Of a stretch of DNA of 46,979 nt, positions 16,567-24,131 are shown one piece after another (the first letter of the stretch is position 1; every line of letters starts with the position of its first letter). A program made the position numbers and the translations under genes. Under the pieces are notes generated by a model. The model was not told where the DNA came from. It ran no database searches and saw only the letters and a program-made list of their open reading frames with translations. The stretch spans positions 1 through 46,979 of the forward strand of contig JAWOBE010000024.1 of NCBI GenBank assembly GCA_046498185.1, written 5' to 3'. The DNA is from CAYXDR01 sp046498185 (GTDB taxonomy: Bacteria > Desulfobacterota > DSM-4660 > Desulfatiglandales > Desulfatiglandaceae).

Positions 16567-16670
16567 GGTGTTCCATAATATAAATGGATTGTATTCGTCG
16601 ATCCCTAAATTCATCCTTGGTATTTCTCATGGAGAAATTAGATGGTGGACTTAGGTCGATTAGGGTTCGC

Positions 16671-16699
16671 TTGATCTGTATCCGAAACTCCGATATAAA
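16671..16699 (+). promoter_or_regulatory. Sigma-70-type promoter upstream of the DHH phosphoesterase operon
   Basis: TTGATC, 17 bases, TATAAA, with a predicted start about 105 bp upstream of the ATG at 16812. A perfect small hairpin (ATTTCTC-ATG-GAGAAAT, 16622-16638) lies just upstream. Predicted by eye only. Confidence 0.5.
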
Positions 16700-16811
16700 G
16701 AATCAAGGAAACCGGGTTTTTAACGTCGATCGGCACTTTCGAAGCGCATGGCACAGGGACGCTGCGCCCTGATACGGCGCCTGTCATCGAGAACCCCGGA
16801 GGAACCGAGAA

Positions 16812-18023
16812 ATGGTGAACAGCCTTTCCGAGGCAATGATGGAAGCGGTTGAACGGCTCAGGCGCGGGCCGGCTGCGGCCGTCGAGCTTTTTCACCACAA
16901 CGACTCGGACGGTCTTACATCAGGGGCCATTCTCACCCGCGCATTAGAACGGGCCGGTTTTTCGGTTAGACGCGTGTGCCTGGAAAAGCCATACCCTCAG
17001 TTGCTCAAAAAAATTCTGGCCGCAGATAAAAAAACAATTATTTTCGCTGATTTTGCAGGTAGGATAGCCCCGCTTATCGCCGAACTGAACAATGGCAGAA
17101 ATTTGGTCCTGATTCTCGATCATCACAAGGCCGTGCCTGTGAATGACGAGCATGTCTTGAATCTCGACCCCGAATTATTCGGGATCCGCGGCGACCTGGA
17201 AATCAGTGCGTCCACCACTTGCTACCGTTTCGCATGCATTATGGATCCGGTCAACCGGGATCTCGCAGCACTCGCGGCGGTGGGAGCTGTGGGAGACGGG
17301 TTTTTCCTGGACGGGAAGTTGACCGGCCCGAACCGGGATGCAGCCCTGGAAGCGGTTTCACAGAGCTCTCTTGTTTTCGATACGAATGACGGCGATGAAA
17401 AATATCTGGTCAAAACTCCGCGGGGGCCGGTCCGATGCGAGGAGATGGGGGAATATCTGGATACACTCGGAGGCGCGGGCTATTCCGGCGGCGGACCTGA
17501 AATGGGAGTGAGTGTTTGCCTGGAAGGGTTTTCCAAAGAATCGGATTCGATGGTTGCCGAACTCCGTGATGTCCGGAAAACTGCTTTTTCCCGGCAGATG
17601 GGCAGGATTATGCGCGAAGGCATGCATGAAACGGCACATATTCAATGGATAGATGTGGGCGATGGTTTCAGGCCCATGGGAGTCAAGATGATCGGCGTTT
17701 TTCTCGATGAACTGAAATCCGGAAATCTGGTGGATGCCGGGAGATATCTAGCCGGGTTCATGAAAATCCCCGGTGAGATTCCCGGGATGGGTGAGTTCGT
17801 ATTCAATGAAGTGAAGGTTTCGATGAGAGTCCCGCCTGCAATGGAGGGAAATATTCGAGCCGGAATACTCCCGGGTCTCGACACCTTTCTGCCGGAAGCG
17901 ACTGCTCGATTGGAGGGCTTTTCGGATGCATGCCACAGCCTGACTGCAGCCACAACTGTGCCTGCAGGCAGGCAACGCGAACTGATAGCCGAAATGGAGA
18001 AAATATTATCCAATAAGGGATGA
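16812..18023 (+). CDS. DHH-family phosphoesterase (RecJ-like)
   Basis: A 403-residue DHH/DHHA1 superfamily protein. The N-terminal catalytic motifs are visible: FHHNDSDGLTSGAIL (Asp metal ligands), IIFADFAG, the name-giving LILDHHKAVP and LAALAAVGAVGDG. The C-terminal half contains a DHHA1-like segment ending GFSDACHSLTAATTVPAGR. Relatives include RecJ single-strand exonucleases, archaeal GINS-associated nucleases and small-molecule phosphodiesterases. The protein is shorter than bacterial RecJ (about 550-580) and closer to the archaeal-type class, so nuclease or nanoRNase activity is a guess. It is separated by only three bases from the GHMP kinase gene, implying translational coupling. Confidence 0.82.
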   Translation: MVNSLSEAMMEAVERLRRGPAAAVELFHHNDSDGLTSGAILTRALERAGFSVRRVCLEKPYPQLLKKILAADKKTIIFADFAGRIAPLIAELNNGRNLVLILDHHKAVPVNDEHVLNLDPELFGIRGDLEISASTTCYRFACIMDPVNRDLAALAAVGAVGDGFFLDGKLTGPNRDAALEAVSQSSLVFDTNDGDEKYLVKTPRGPVRCEEMGEYLDTLGGAGYSGGGPEMGVSVCLEGFSKESDSMVAELRDVRKTAFSRQMGRIMREGMHETAHIQWIDVGDGFRPMGVKMIGVFLDELKSGNLVDAGRYLAGFMKIPGEIPGMGEFVFNEVKVSMRVPPAMEGNIRAGILPGLDTFLPEATARLEGFSDACHSLTAATTVPAGRQRELIAEMEKILSNKG

Positions 18024-18026
18024 GAA

Positions 18027-18959
18027 ATGGGTAAAGGAAAAGCATTTGGGAAAACTATATTGATCGGCGATCAGTTTGTTTTGCAGGAGATTCCGGCCAT
18101 TGTGTGTGCGCTGCCCTACGAGACGGAATGCATTGTCGAAAGGGTGAAGGGGGTCGGGTGGGTTCTCGAGGACAACCGTGAAGAAGTCCCGGGTTATAAG
18201 GAGAAAAAAAGCCTGCAGCAGGCCGAATCGATTTCCCGCATACTTGAAGTCATGGGAATAGACACGGGGGCGAACCCGATAAAAATTAGCTACGGCGGAT
18301 CACTTCTTGCCGGGAGCGGGGTCGGGGCGAGCGCCGCGAGTTGCGTCTCACTCGCCCGTGCTCTGAACGAAGAGTTTTCCCTGGGTTATGATATTGAACA
18401 GATCAACCGCGTCGGATGGGAAGGGGAATTCGCGTACCACGGGATACCGAGCGGTGTAGACAACACCGCATCCACCTACGGCGGAATTTTGTTTTTTCGG
18501 TTGAGGGGGGGAGAAACGTTTTTTAAACGTATAGACGTTCGGCGTCCACTCGAAGTGGTCCTTGCAGACAGCGGGGTCACCTCGGATACATCCACGCTGG
18601 ATGCACATGTGGAAGCCGAAAAATCGAAAAATCCGGATCTATTTAAATATCGACTGGATACCATCCGCAGGCAGGGCGTGGAGATAAAGCAGGCCCTTGA
18701 GGACGGAGATCTCGATGCAGTTGGTGCGCTTATGTCCGAGAATCATTCTTTGCTCAGACTTATGGGACTTTCCCATGAACGGCTGGATTCTCTGTGCGAC
18801 AGGGCTCTGTCCCTCGGGTCGCCGGGGGCCAAGGTGACCGGTGGAGGACGGGGCGGTTATATGGTCGCTTTGACACCAGGGTCCGGACTTCAGCAACGTG
18901 TAGCCGAGGCTTTTGCGGCCGAGGGCTGCAAGGTGATGACTCCGGTTCTGGGTGCTTGA
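18027..18959 (+). CDS. GHMP-family kinase, mevalonate-kinase-like
   Basis: A 310-residue GHMP kinase. Conserved elements are a modified N-terminal motif (GKTILIGDQFVLQEIPAIVCALP), the phosphate loop LLAGSGVGASAASCVSLARAL, GIPSGVDNTASTYGG, VVLADSGVTSDT and the C-terminal GAKVTGGGRGGYMVAL. The overall pattern is nearest mevalonate kinase. It departs at the first motif: the usual GEHAVVYG-type residues read GDQFVLQE. Most bacteria of this presumed group make isoprenoids by the MEP pathway, so the true substrate may differ. No other mevalonate-pathway gene lies here. It is tightly linked to the DHH gene upstream, and potD starts 62 bp downstream. Confidence 0.75.
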   Translation: MGKGKAFGKTILIGDQFVLQEIPAIVCALPYETECIVERVKGVGWVLEDNREEVPGYKEKKSLQQAESISRILEVMGIDTGANPIKISYGGSLLAGSGVGASAASCVSLARALNEEFSLGYDIEQINRVGWEGEFAYHGIPSGVDNTASTYGGILFFRLRGGETFFKRIDVRRPLEVVLADSGVTSDTSTLDAHVEAEKSKNPDLFKYRLDTIRRQGVEIKQALEDGDLDAVGALMSENHSLLRLMGLSHERLDSLCDRALSLGSPGAKVTGGGRGGYMVALTPGSGLQQRVAEAFAAEGCKVMTPVLGA

Positions 18960-19020
18960 CCGTTACGCCGGATGTCGGAGGACTGGAAATTAGAAACCCA
19001 AATAGACAAGGAGGTTTGCC

Positions 19021-20091
19021 ATGACCGGAAAACGTTTGTTTGTATTGTCGATCACAGTTTTGTTCGTATTTGCGTCCGTTTCGCTGGCCTGTGCTGAAAC
19101 CCTGAACCTTTTGACCTGGAAAGGATATGCTCCGAAGGAACTGGTGGATCAATTCAAGGCGGAAACCGGAATAGATGTCAAAGTCACCTATACCAACAAT
19201 GAAGAGATGATAGCAAAGCTTCGTGCCACCCGCGGCGGAGGCTTCGACCTTGCACAGCCCAGCCAGGACCGTATTTCCTCGGTGCAGGAGCAATTTGGTA
19301 TATACCAACCGATAGATCTCGACAGGGTCGAAACCAGCCAGATAATAGAATCGATGCTTGAGTCGGTGAAAAAAAACACGATGGTGAACGGTAAGCCGCA
19401 TGCGGTGCCTTTTTGCTGGGGAACTTCCGGTTTGGTTGTAAACAGTAAATATGCAGCCGAAGCCACCGATTACACGGATTTGCTGAATAAAAAGTACGCC
19501 GGCCGCATCAGTTATCGTCTGAAGCGTCCCACCCTGATAGCGCTGGCTTTCGCAATGGGGGAAGACCCTTTTGCAAAATACGGGGATGTTGAAGCCTACA
19601 AGGCCTTGATGGAGAAAGTGGGGGACGCGATGATGGAGGCGAAGCCGTGTGTCAAAACTTATTGGACAAACGGAGATGCTTTGCTCCAGTCGATGCGTTC
19701 CGAAGAGGTCTATCTGGCCATGGCCTGGGACAACGGTGGGTGGAAGCTGCATGAGGAAAACCCGGATATAGATTTTCTGGCACCGAAAAGCGGTGCTCTG
19801 GGCTGGATAGATACCTTCGCGCTTCCGGCGAAGGCCGAAAATCCGGATGCGGCCTACAAGTGGATCAATTTCATGCTTCGTCCCGAAAATGCCTCACTTT
19901 TTACGAACATTGAAAAATGCGGCACCGCGTCGAAGGGCGCGATCCAGCTGACCGAAGAAGGCGTGAGGGCCAACTTCGAGAGATGTTTCCCGCAGGAGGC
20001 GATCGACAATATCAAATGGTATCCGCCGGTGCCCGCACAGCTTGAAGCGATTGAAGGCATGATACTGGATAAGGTTAAGGCGGCCAATTAG
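19021..20091 (+). CDS. potD: Polyamine-type ABC transporter substrate-binding protein
   Basis: A 356-residue periplasmic binding protein of the PotD/PotF group. A Sec signal peptide spans about residues 1-26 (KRLFVLSITVLFVFASVSLA, cleavage likely after ACA); the region does not match a lipobox well. The mature protein opens with ETLNLLTWKGYAPKELVDQF, typical of the family, and contains VPFCWGTSGLVVNSKY and a C-terminal AYKWINFMLRPENA. The ribosome site AAGGAGG is strong. With PotA, PotB and PotC it forms a complete importer. Spermidine/putrescine is the family default, but related systems take other cationic or opine-like solutes, and the ligand residues were not traced. Confidence 0.9.
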   Translation: MTGKRLFVLSITVLFVFASVSLACAETLNLLTWKGYAPKELVDQFKAETGIDVKVTYTNNEEMIAKLRATRGGGFDLAQPSQDRISSVQEQFGIYQPIDLDRVETSQIIESMLESVKKNTMVNGKPHAVPFCWGTSGLVVNSKYAAEATDYTDLLNKKYAGRISYRLKRPTLIALAFAMGEDPFAKYGDVEAYKALMEKVGDAMMEAKPCVKTYWTNGDALLQSMRSEEVYLAMAWDNGGWKLHEENPDIDFLAPKSGALGWIDTFALPAKAENPDAAYKWINFMLRPENASLFTNIEKCGTASKGAIQLTEEGVRANFERCFPQEAIDNIKWYPPVPAQLEAIEGMILDKVKAAN

Positions 20092-20186
20092 TTTTGCTTT
20101 AAAGGGAATAGCGGTTGATCGATCGCTGGCTTGGTATGGGCTGGTGATCTGGATGCTGGTCCGTTGCAGGGTATTGGTTTATTTTG

Positions 20187-21308
20187 ATGAATGAAACGAC
20201 GCAAAAAAGCGAGGTCAATTTCGATCTTTCGGTCCACGATGCCGTCAAGATGTTCGGTGATTTCGCGGCGGTAGACGGTGTTTCTTTCGATGTCGAAAGC
20301 GGTCGTTTTTTTTCGATACTCGGACCCTCCGGTTGCGGTAAGACCACGCTGCTAAGGATGATAGCCGGCTTTATCGCGCCTACCCGGGGAAAGATAGAAA
20401 TCAGGGGCCGGGATATGGCCGGAATTCCTCCGAACAGTAGGCCGGTAAACTTGATCTTCCAGCATCTCGCATTGTTTCCGATGATGAATGTCGAAGAGAA
20501 CATCGCATTCGGTCTTAAAAGAAGGGGAGAAGCGCGTGCTGAAATAAGGAAAAAAACCGCGGCTATTCTTGAGCGGCTGGGTTTGCCCGGATTCGAAAAA
20601 AAGGGAATAAATCAGCTTTCCGGGGGGCAGAAACAAAGAGTGGCGATAGCCCGCTGCCTGGTGTTGGAGCCGGCCGTGTTGCTGCTCGACGAGCCCCTCG
20701 GGGCGCTGGATCTTAAATTGCGAGAGCAGATGAAGGTGGAGCTTAAAAATCTTCAGACCCAGGTGGGTACAACCTTTGTTTACATAACCCATGACCAGTC
20801 AGAGGCCCTCGTGATGTCCGACCATGTGGCCGTGATGAACAACGGCGTTTTCGAACAGGTCGACACACCGCAAAATCTGTATCACAGACCGAGGACACCC
20901 TTTGTAGCCAGGTTTGTCGGGGAAAGCAACGTCTGGCGCGCAAAAGTAAATTCCAAGAGGGGAAATACACTGGAAATTTTGACGTCCGCCGGCCTGCCTT
21001 TCCGGGTGCCGGCAACTGAAGAAATTCGTGCTGGAAGCCACGTGGACTTTTTTTTGCGGCCGGAGGCTATGGTTATTGAACCGGACAGGGATATGTCCGG
21101 ATTCAACCGTATCGAGGTCTCGGTCAAATCCATCCTGTTCGACGGTGCCAACAGCAGGCTTCTTGCCTCAGGCGCGCAAGGAGACGAGGCGGAGTTGACG
21201 ATAGCACTTCCGCAAAATCGACGTTACGATCACATCCGTCCCGGTGACGTTGTCCAGGTGGGTTGGGACGAAGCCGCCGGTGTTTGCTTCCCGGCCAAGG
21301 AGCATTGA
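20187..21308 (+). CDS. potA: Polyamine-type ABC transporter ATP-binding protein
   Basis: A 373-residue ATPase of the PotA/CysA group that drives import through PotBC. All nucleotide-binding elements are intact: Walker A GPSGCGKTT, Q-loop FQHLALFP, signature QLSGGQKQRVAIARC, Walker B LLLDEPLGALD and H-loop ITHDQSEA. A C-terminal TOBE-type domain covers about residues 280-373. A TTG at 20184 is in frame immediately before the ATG at 20187; the ATG is taken as start. The coding region overlaps no neighbour, and potB begins one base after its stop. Confidence 0.93.
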   Translation: MNETTQKSEVNFDLSVHDAVKMFGDFAAVDGVSFDVESGRFFSILGPSGCGKTTLLRMIAGFIAPTRGKIEIRGRDMAGIPPNSRPVNLIFQHLALFPMMNVEENIAFGLKRRGEARAEIRKKTAAILERLGLPGFEKKGINQLSGGQKQRVAIARCLVLEPAVLLLDEPLGALDLKLREQMKVELKNLQTQVGTTFVYITHDQSEALVMSDHVAVMNNGVFEQVDTPQNLYHRPRTPFVARFVGESNVWRAKVNSKRGNTLEILTSAGLPFRVPATEEIRAGSHVDFFLRPEAMVIEPDRDMSGFNRIEVSVKSILFDGANSRLLASGAQGDEAELTIALPQNRRYDHIRPGDVVQVGWDEAAGVCFPAKEH

Positions 21309-21309
21309 C

Positions 21310-22167
21310 ATGAAAAAATCCGTGCGCTGGACGCTGGTCCTGTTCCTGGCACCGGTTTTGTTGTGGCTTTTTCTGCTCATCGTGCTTCCCCATATAGATC
21401 TCCTGATTATGTCCTTCAGGGTTGAGGATTACCAGGGAGGATCCAATTGGAGCCTCAAAAATTACATCTTGTTTTTCAATGAGCCGATCTACTGGCTTAC
21501 GTTTGTCAGGACAGCTGTCTACTCTATACTGGTAACTTTTCTCACCTTCGTAATCGCTCTTCCGGTGGCCTTTTATATCACGAAGGTCGCCGCCCCCCGT
21601 TTTCAGGGCTTTATGACCGTGTTGCTGCTTCTGCCGTTCTGGGTCAGCGAACTGGTGAGGGTTTACGGCTGGATGATTCTGCTCAGGGAAAGCGGCGTTA
21701 TAAACCATTTTTTGGTGAGTCTCGGGCTTCTCACTCGTCCGGTCGAAATGCTTTATAACGATGCGACGATGATAATGGGGCTGGTATACACTTCGATGCT
21801 TTTCATGGTGGTGCCTCTCCTTTCTGTACTCGAGAGCCTGGACGACGGGCTGATCGAAGCCGCCTATGACCTTGGAGGCGACATGTCATCGATAATATTC
21901 AGGATCATAATTCCTCATGCCACTCCGGGAATCGTTTCGGGCTCGATCGTGGTTTTCATGTTGACGCTGGGTAACTACTTGACGCCGAACTTGATGGGCG
22001 GCAAGAATTCTTTATGGTTCACAGAGCAGATATACAATCAGTTCATCGCAAGCTTCAACTGGAACCAGGGCTCGGCATTCGGCTTTCTACTGCTGCTGCT
22101 TTCATCGGCTGTTATCTGGACGGGGTTGAAAATTACCAGGCAGAAACTCTCGAGAGTGGTGCAATGA
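21310..22167 (+). CDS. potB: Polyamine-type ABC transporter permease (PotB-like)
   Basis: A 285-residue inner-membrane permease with about six hydrophobic helices, the first at residues 9-29 (LVLFLAPVLLWLFLLIVLP). The EAA loop that docks on PotA is recognisable (EAAYDLGGDMSSIIFRIIIP). The frame extends upstream into potA, but the ATG at 21310 has an AAGGAG site seven bases before it and gives the normal length. Its TGA overlaps the ATG of potC (ATGA), indicating translational coupling. Confidence 0.92.
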   Translation: MKKSVRWTLVLFLAPVLLWLFLLIVLPHIDLLIMSFRVEDYQGGSNWSLKNYILFFNEPIYWLTFVRTAVYSILVTFLTFVIALPVAFYITKVAAPRFQGFMTVLLLLPFWVSELVRVYGWMILLRESGVINHFLVSLGLLTRPVEMLYNDATMIMGLVYTSMLFMVVPLLSVLESLDDGLIEAAYDLGGDMSSIIFRIIIPHATPGIVSGSIVVFMLTLGNYLTPNLMGGKNSLWFTEQIYNQFIASFNWNQGSAFGFLLLLLSSAVIWTGLKITRQKLSRVVQ

Positions 22168-23018
22168 TACGGACACTTCCCAATCCCAGGCCATATACGA
22201 TCGTTTTCAAGGTTTACGTGGCGCTGTATTTTGCATTTCTCTTCGCGCCACTGGTGGTGACGTGCGTGCTTGCCTTCAACGACAGCCAATTCCCTTCTCT
22301 GCCGTGGAAAGGGTTTACGCTGGACTGGTTTTTCGCCGACAGGCCGGACCGCGTGGGGATATTTCACGACAGTATCAATCTCGACAGCATATGGGTGAGC
22401 GCAAGGGTCGCTTTTTTCGTGACGATCCTCGCCACTGTGGTCGGAACCTGCGGAGCGTTCCTTTTTGAGCAGGAGGATTTCCGGTTCAAGCAGGCAATGT
22501 ATTTCCTGATGCTTTCCCCGTTGGTAATACCGGGGGTCATACTGGGAATTTCCATCCTGCTTTTTTCGACCACGTTGGGCATATTTTTCGAAGAGCGGTT
22601 TAATCTCGATGTGGGTCTTTTCAGACCGGGATTCTGGCTCGTGGTGCTCGGTCAGTTCGCTTTTATTGCAACGCTGGTGACATTGATAGTTTCCGCCAGG
22701 CTGAAAAAGTTCGACCGCACGCTGGAAGAGGCGGCGCTCAACCTGGGTGCCGGCAGGCTGACGGTGATCTGGCATATCACGTTGAGGTTCCTTCGCCCGG
22801 CAATCATCGGCGGCGCTGCGGTGGCATTCTTGATGTCCTTCGAAAATTTCAACACAACCCTCTTCCTAGTCGGTCCGGAAGCGACCCTTCCGATCAATCT
22901 GTACTTGCAGGTAAGAGACGGGAGCACGCCGGTTATCAATGCAATTTCATTTCTGTTGATCACCGGAACGTCACTGGTTGCCCTGGTCAACCTGTATTTC
23001 GCAAGGCGCACGAAGTAA
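22164..23018 (+). CDS. potC: Polyamine-type ABC transporter permease (PotC-like)
   Basis: A 284-residue second permease subunit with about six membrane helices (first YVALYFAFLFAPLVVTCVLAF) and the EAA loop EEAALNLGAGRLTVIWHITLRFLRPAI. The start ATG at 22164 overlaps the potB stop by four bases. It completes the potDABC importer. A 15-bp hairpin with one mismatch and one bulge follows at 23026-23069 and may end the transcript. Confidence 0.92.
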   Translation: MIRTLPNPRPYTIVFKVYVALYFAFLFAPLVVTCVLAFNDSQFPSLPWKGFTLDWFFADRPDRVGIFHDSINLDSIWVSARVAFFVTILATVVGTCGAFLFEQEDFRFKQAMYFLMLSPLVIPGVILGISILLFSTTLGIFFEERFNLDVGLFRPGFWLVVLGQFAFIATLVTLIVSARLKKFDRTLEEAALNLGAGRLTVIWHITLRFLRPAIIGGAAVAFLMSFENFNTTLFLVGPEATLPINLYLQVRDGSTPVINAISFLLITGTSLVALVNLYFARRTK

Positions 23019-23025
23019 AATAAGT

Positions 23026-23069
23026 ACTCCTTGTCTTCGGTTCCCGCTGTTCGCCGAAAGACCAGGAGT
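23026..23069 (+). terminator. Hairpin downstream of potC, possible terminator
   Basis: Arms ACTCCTTGTCTTCGG (23026-23040) and CCGAAAGACCAGGAGT (23054-23069) pair over about 15 bases with one mismatch and one bulge. The loop is 13 bases. Only a short TTGTTT follows, so a rho-independent role is uncertain. Confidence 0.4.
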
Positions 23070-23125
23070 TGTTTCGTACTGTTCCGCCCGTCCGGTTCAA
23101 AGTCAAAGACGGAACCGAGGATTGT

Positions 23126-23154
23126 TTGAATCCGGCCGGGGTTTATGGAATAAT
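23126..23154 (+). promoter_or_regulatory. Sigma-70-type promoter upstream of the VOC gene
   Basis: TTGAAT, 17 bases, AATAAT, with a predicted start about 60 bp before the ATG at 23220. It lies between the potC hairpin and the VOC/hsp20/lon genes, which supports a separate transcription unit. Confidence 0.45.
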
Positions 23155-23219
23155 GCGGGTCAATCTGCAACCATCCGGTAGTAACTGGTGGAAATCAATC
23201 CAACGGGAGGAAATAAAAG

Positions 23220-23603
23220 ATGGCCTACACACTGGATCACATTCATATGGTATGCCGCAATTTAGAGCAAGTAATTGAATTTTTTACCGGGAATTTCGAA
23301 GCGCAACTGGTCGGGATAAAGAAATTCGAAGGCGTGGACGGTGCGACCATCAATCTTGGCGGCTCCAAGATTAATCTCAGGGCTTTGAAGGAAAACGAAG
23401 AGCTTGCAGATGCAGACCGTGGCGTGCACGGTTATCATCATATAGGGATAGGCGTGGATGATCTGGATATGGAGTGTGAGAGGCTGAGTGGAAAAGGATA
23501 CAGGTTTTCCGTCCCTCCGAAAAAGATCGATGACACACTACGGATAGCCTTTTTCGAGGGGCCGCAAAATTTGACTGTAGAGCTTCTCGAAAGAAAGGCA
23601 TAG
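23220..23603 (+). CDS. VOC superfamily protein (glyoxalase/dioxygenase-like)
   Basis: A 127-residue vicinal-oxygen-chelate fold protein made of two beta-alpha-beta-beta-beta modules. Possible metal ligands are histidines in LDHIHMV (near the N-terminus) and YHHIGIGVDD (mid-protein), and a glutamate in the final LTVELLERKA. Members include glyoxalase I, methylmalonyl-CoA epimerase and fosfomycin-resistance-type enzymes; the sequence does not allow a choice. The ribosome site is strong (GGGAGGAAATAAAAG). The gene leads a run with hsp20 and a Lon-related protease; a link to aldehyde stress would be speculative. Confidence 0.8.
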   Translation: MAYTLDHIHMVCRNLEQVIEFFTGNFEAQLVGIKKFEGVDGATINLGGSKINLRALKENEELADADRGVHGYHHIGIGVDDLDMECERLSGKGYRFSVPPKKIDDTLRIAFFEGPQNLTVELLERKA

Positions 23604-23652
23604 AGATAACGCTTCCCTCAGGCATACGGGGTTTGGTCAAGGGGGTGAAAAG

Positions 23653-24099
23653 ATGTCGAAGTTGATCCTTTGGAAAAACAAGGAGATGGACAGGATTCGA
23701 AGGGAGATGGACCGGTTGTTTGAGCGGTGTTGGTCAAGCTTTGGAATCGATCCGGTGTTTTCCGAATGGACGGAAGAGCCGCGTATCGAAATTACAGATC
23801 GGGGAAACAGCCTCGAGGTTAGAGCCTATTTGCCCGGTTTCAGTGCCGAAGAACTTGACATCTCGATTGCAGGCAACCGCCTGGCTATCCGGGCGGAGCA
23901 GAAGAGCGGAAGGAATAGCGGAAGAGACGGTTCCCGGTATTTTCGAAGCCGGCTTTCTTCGTTTTCCCGTGTGCTTCGCCTGCCCTGCCGAGTCGAAGCG
24001 GATCGTACATCTGCAAGTTTTAAAGACGGCGTTCTTTTGATATTGATGCCTAAAAAAGCCCCGGGCCTTGTCGGCGGGGTTAAGATCAAGGTCGGCTGA
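23653..24099 (+). CDS. Small heat shock protein, Hsp20/alpha-crystallin family
   Basis: A 148-residue holdase-type chaperone. A short N-terminal region (MDRIRREMDRLFERCW) is followed by the alpha-crystallin domain (about residues 40-148) with PRIEITDRGNSLEVRAYLPGF, DISIAGNRLAIRAEQ, the SFSRVLRLPCRVEADRTSA segment and the A-x-x-x-(D/N)-G-V-L motif ASFKDGVLLILMPK. It binds unfolding proteins without ATP. The ribosome site GGGGGTG is nearby. It sits 32 bp upstream of the Lon-related protease, consistent with joint stress expression. Confidence 0.92.
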   Translation: MSKLILWKNKEMDRIRREMDRLFERCWSSFGIDPVFSEWTEEPRIEITDRGNSLEVRAYLPGFSAEELDISIAGNRLAIRAEQKSGRNSGRDGSRYFRSRLSSFSRVLRLPCRVEADRTSASFKDGVLLILMPKKAPGLVGGVKIKVG

Positions 24100-24131
24100 A
24101 AACGCCGTCCGTTGCTAGAAGGAGGATACCG

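Noticed and set aside
18760..19752. A 330-codon minus-strand open frame opposite the GHMP kinase end and potD
   Set aside because: It lies wholly antisense to two well-supported genes, has low-complexity His/Arg-rich composition and no recognisable motifs.
20092..20186. Riboswitch or extra regulatory RNA between potD and potA
   Set aside because: The 95-bp gap has loose CTGG-type repeats but no recognisable conserved fold.
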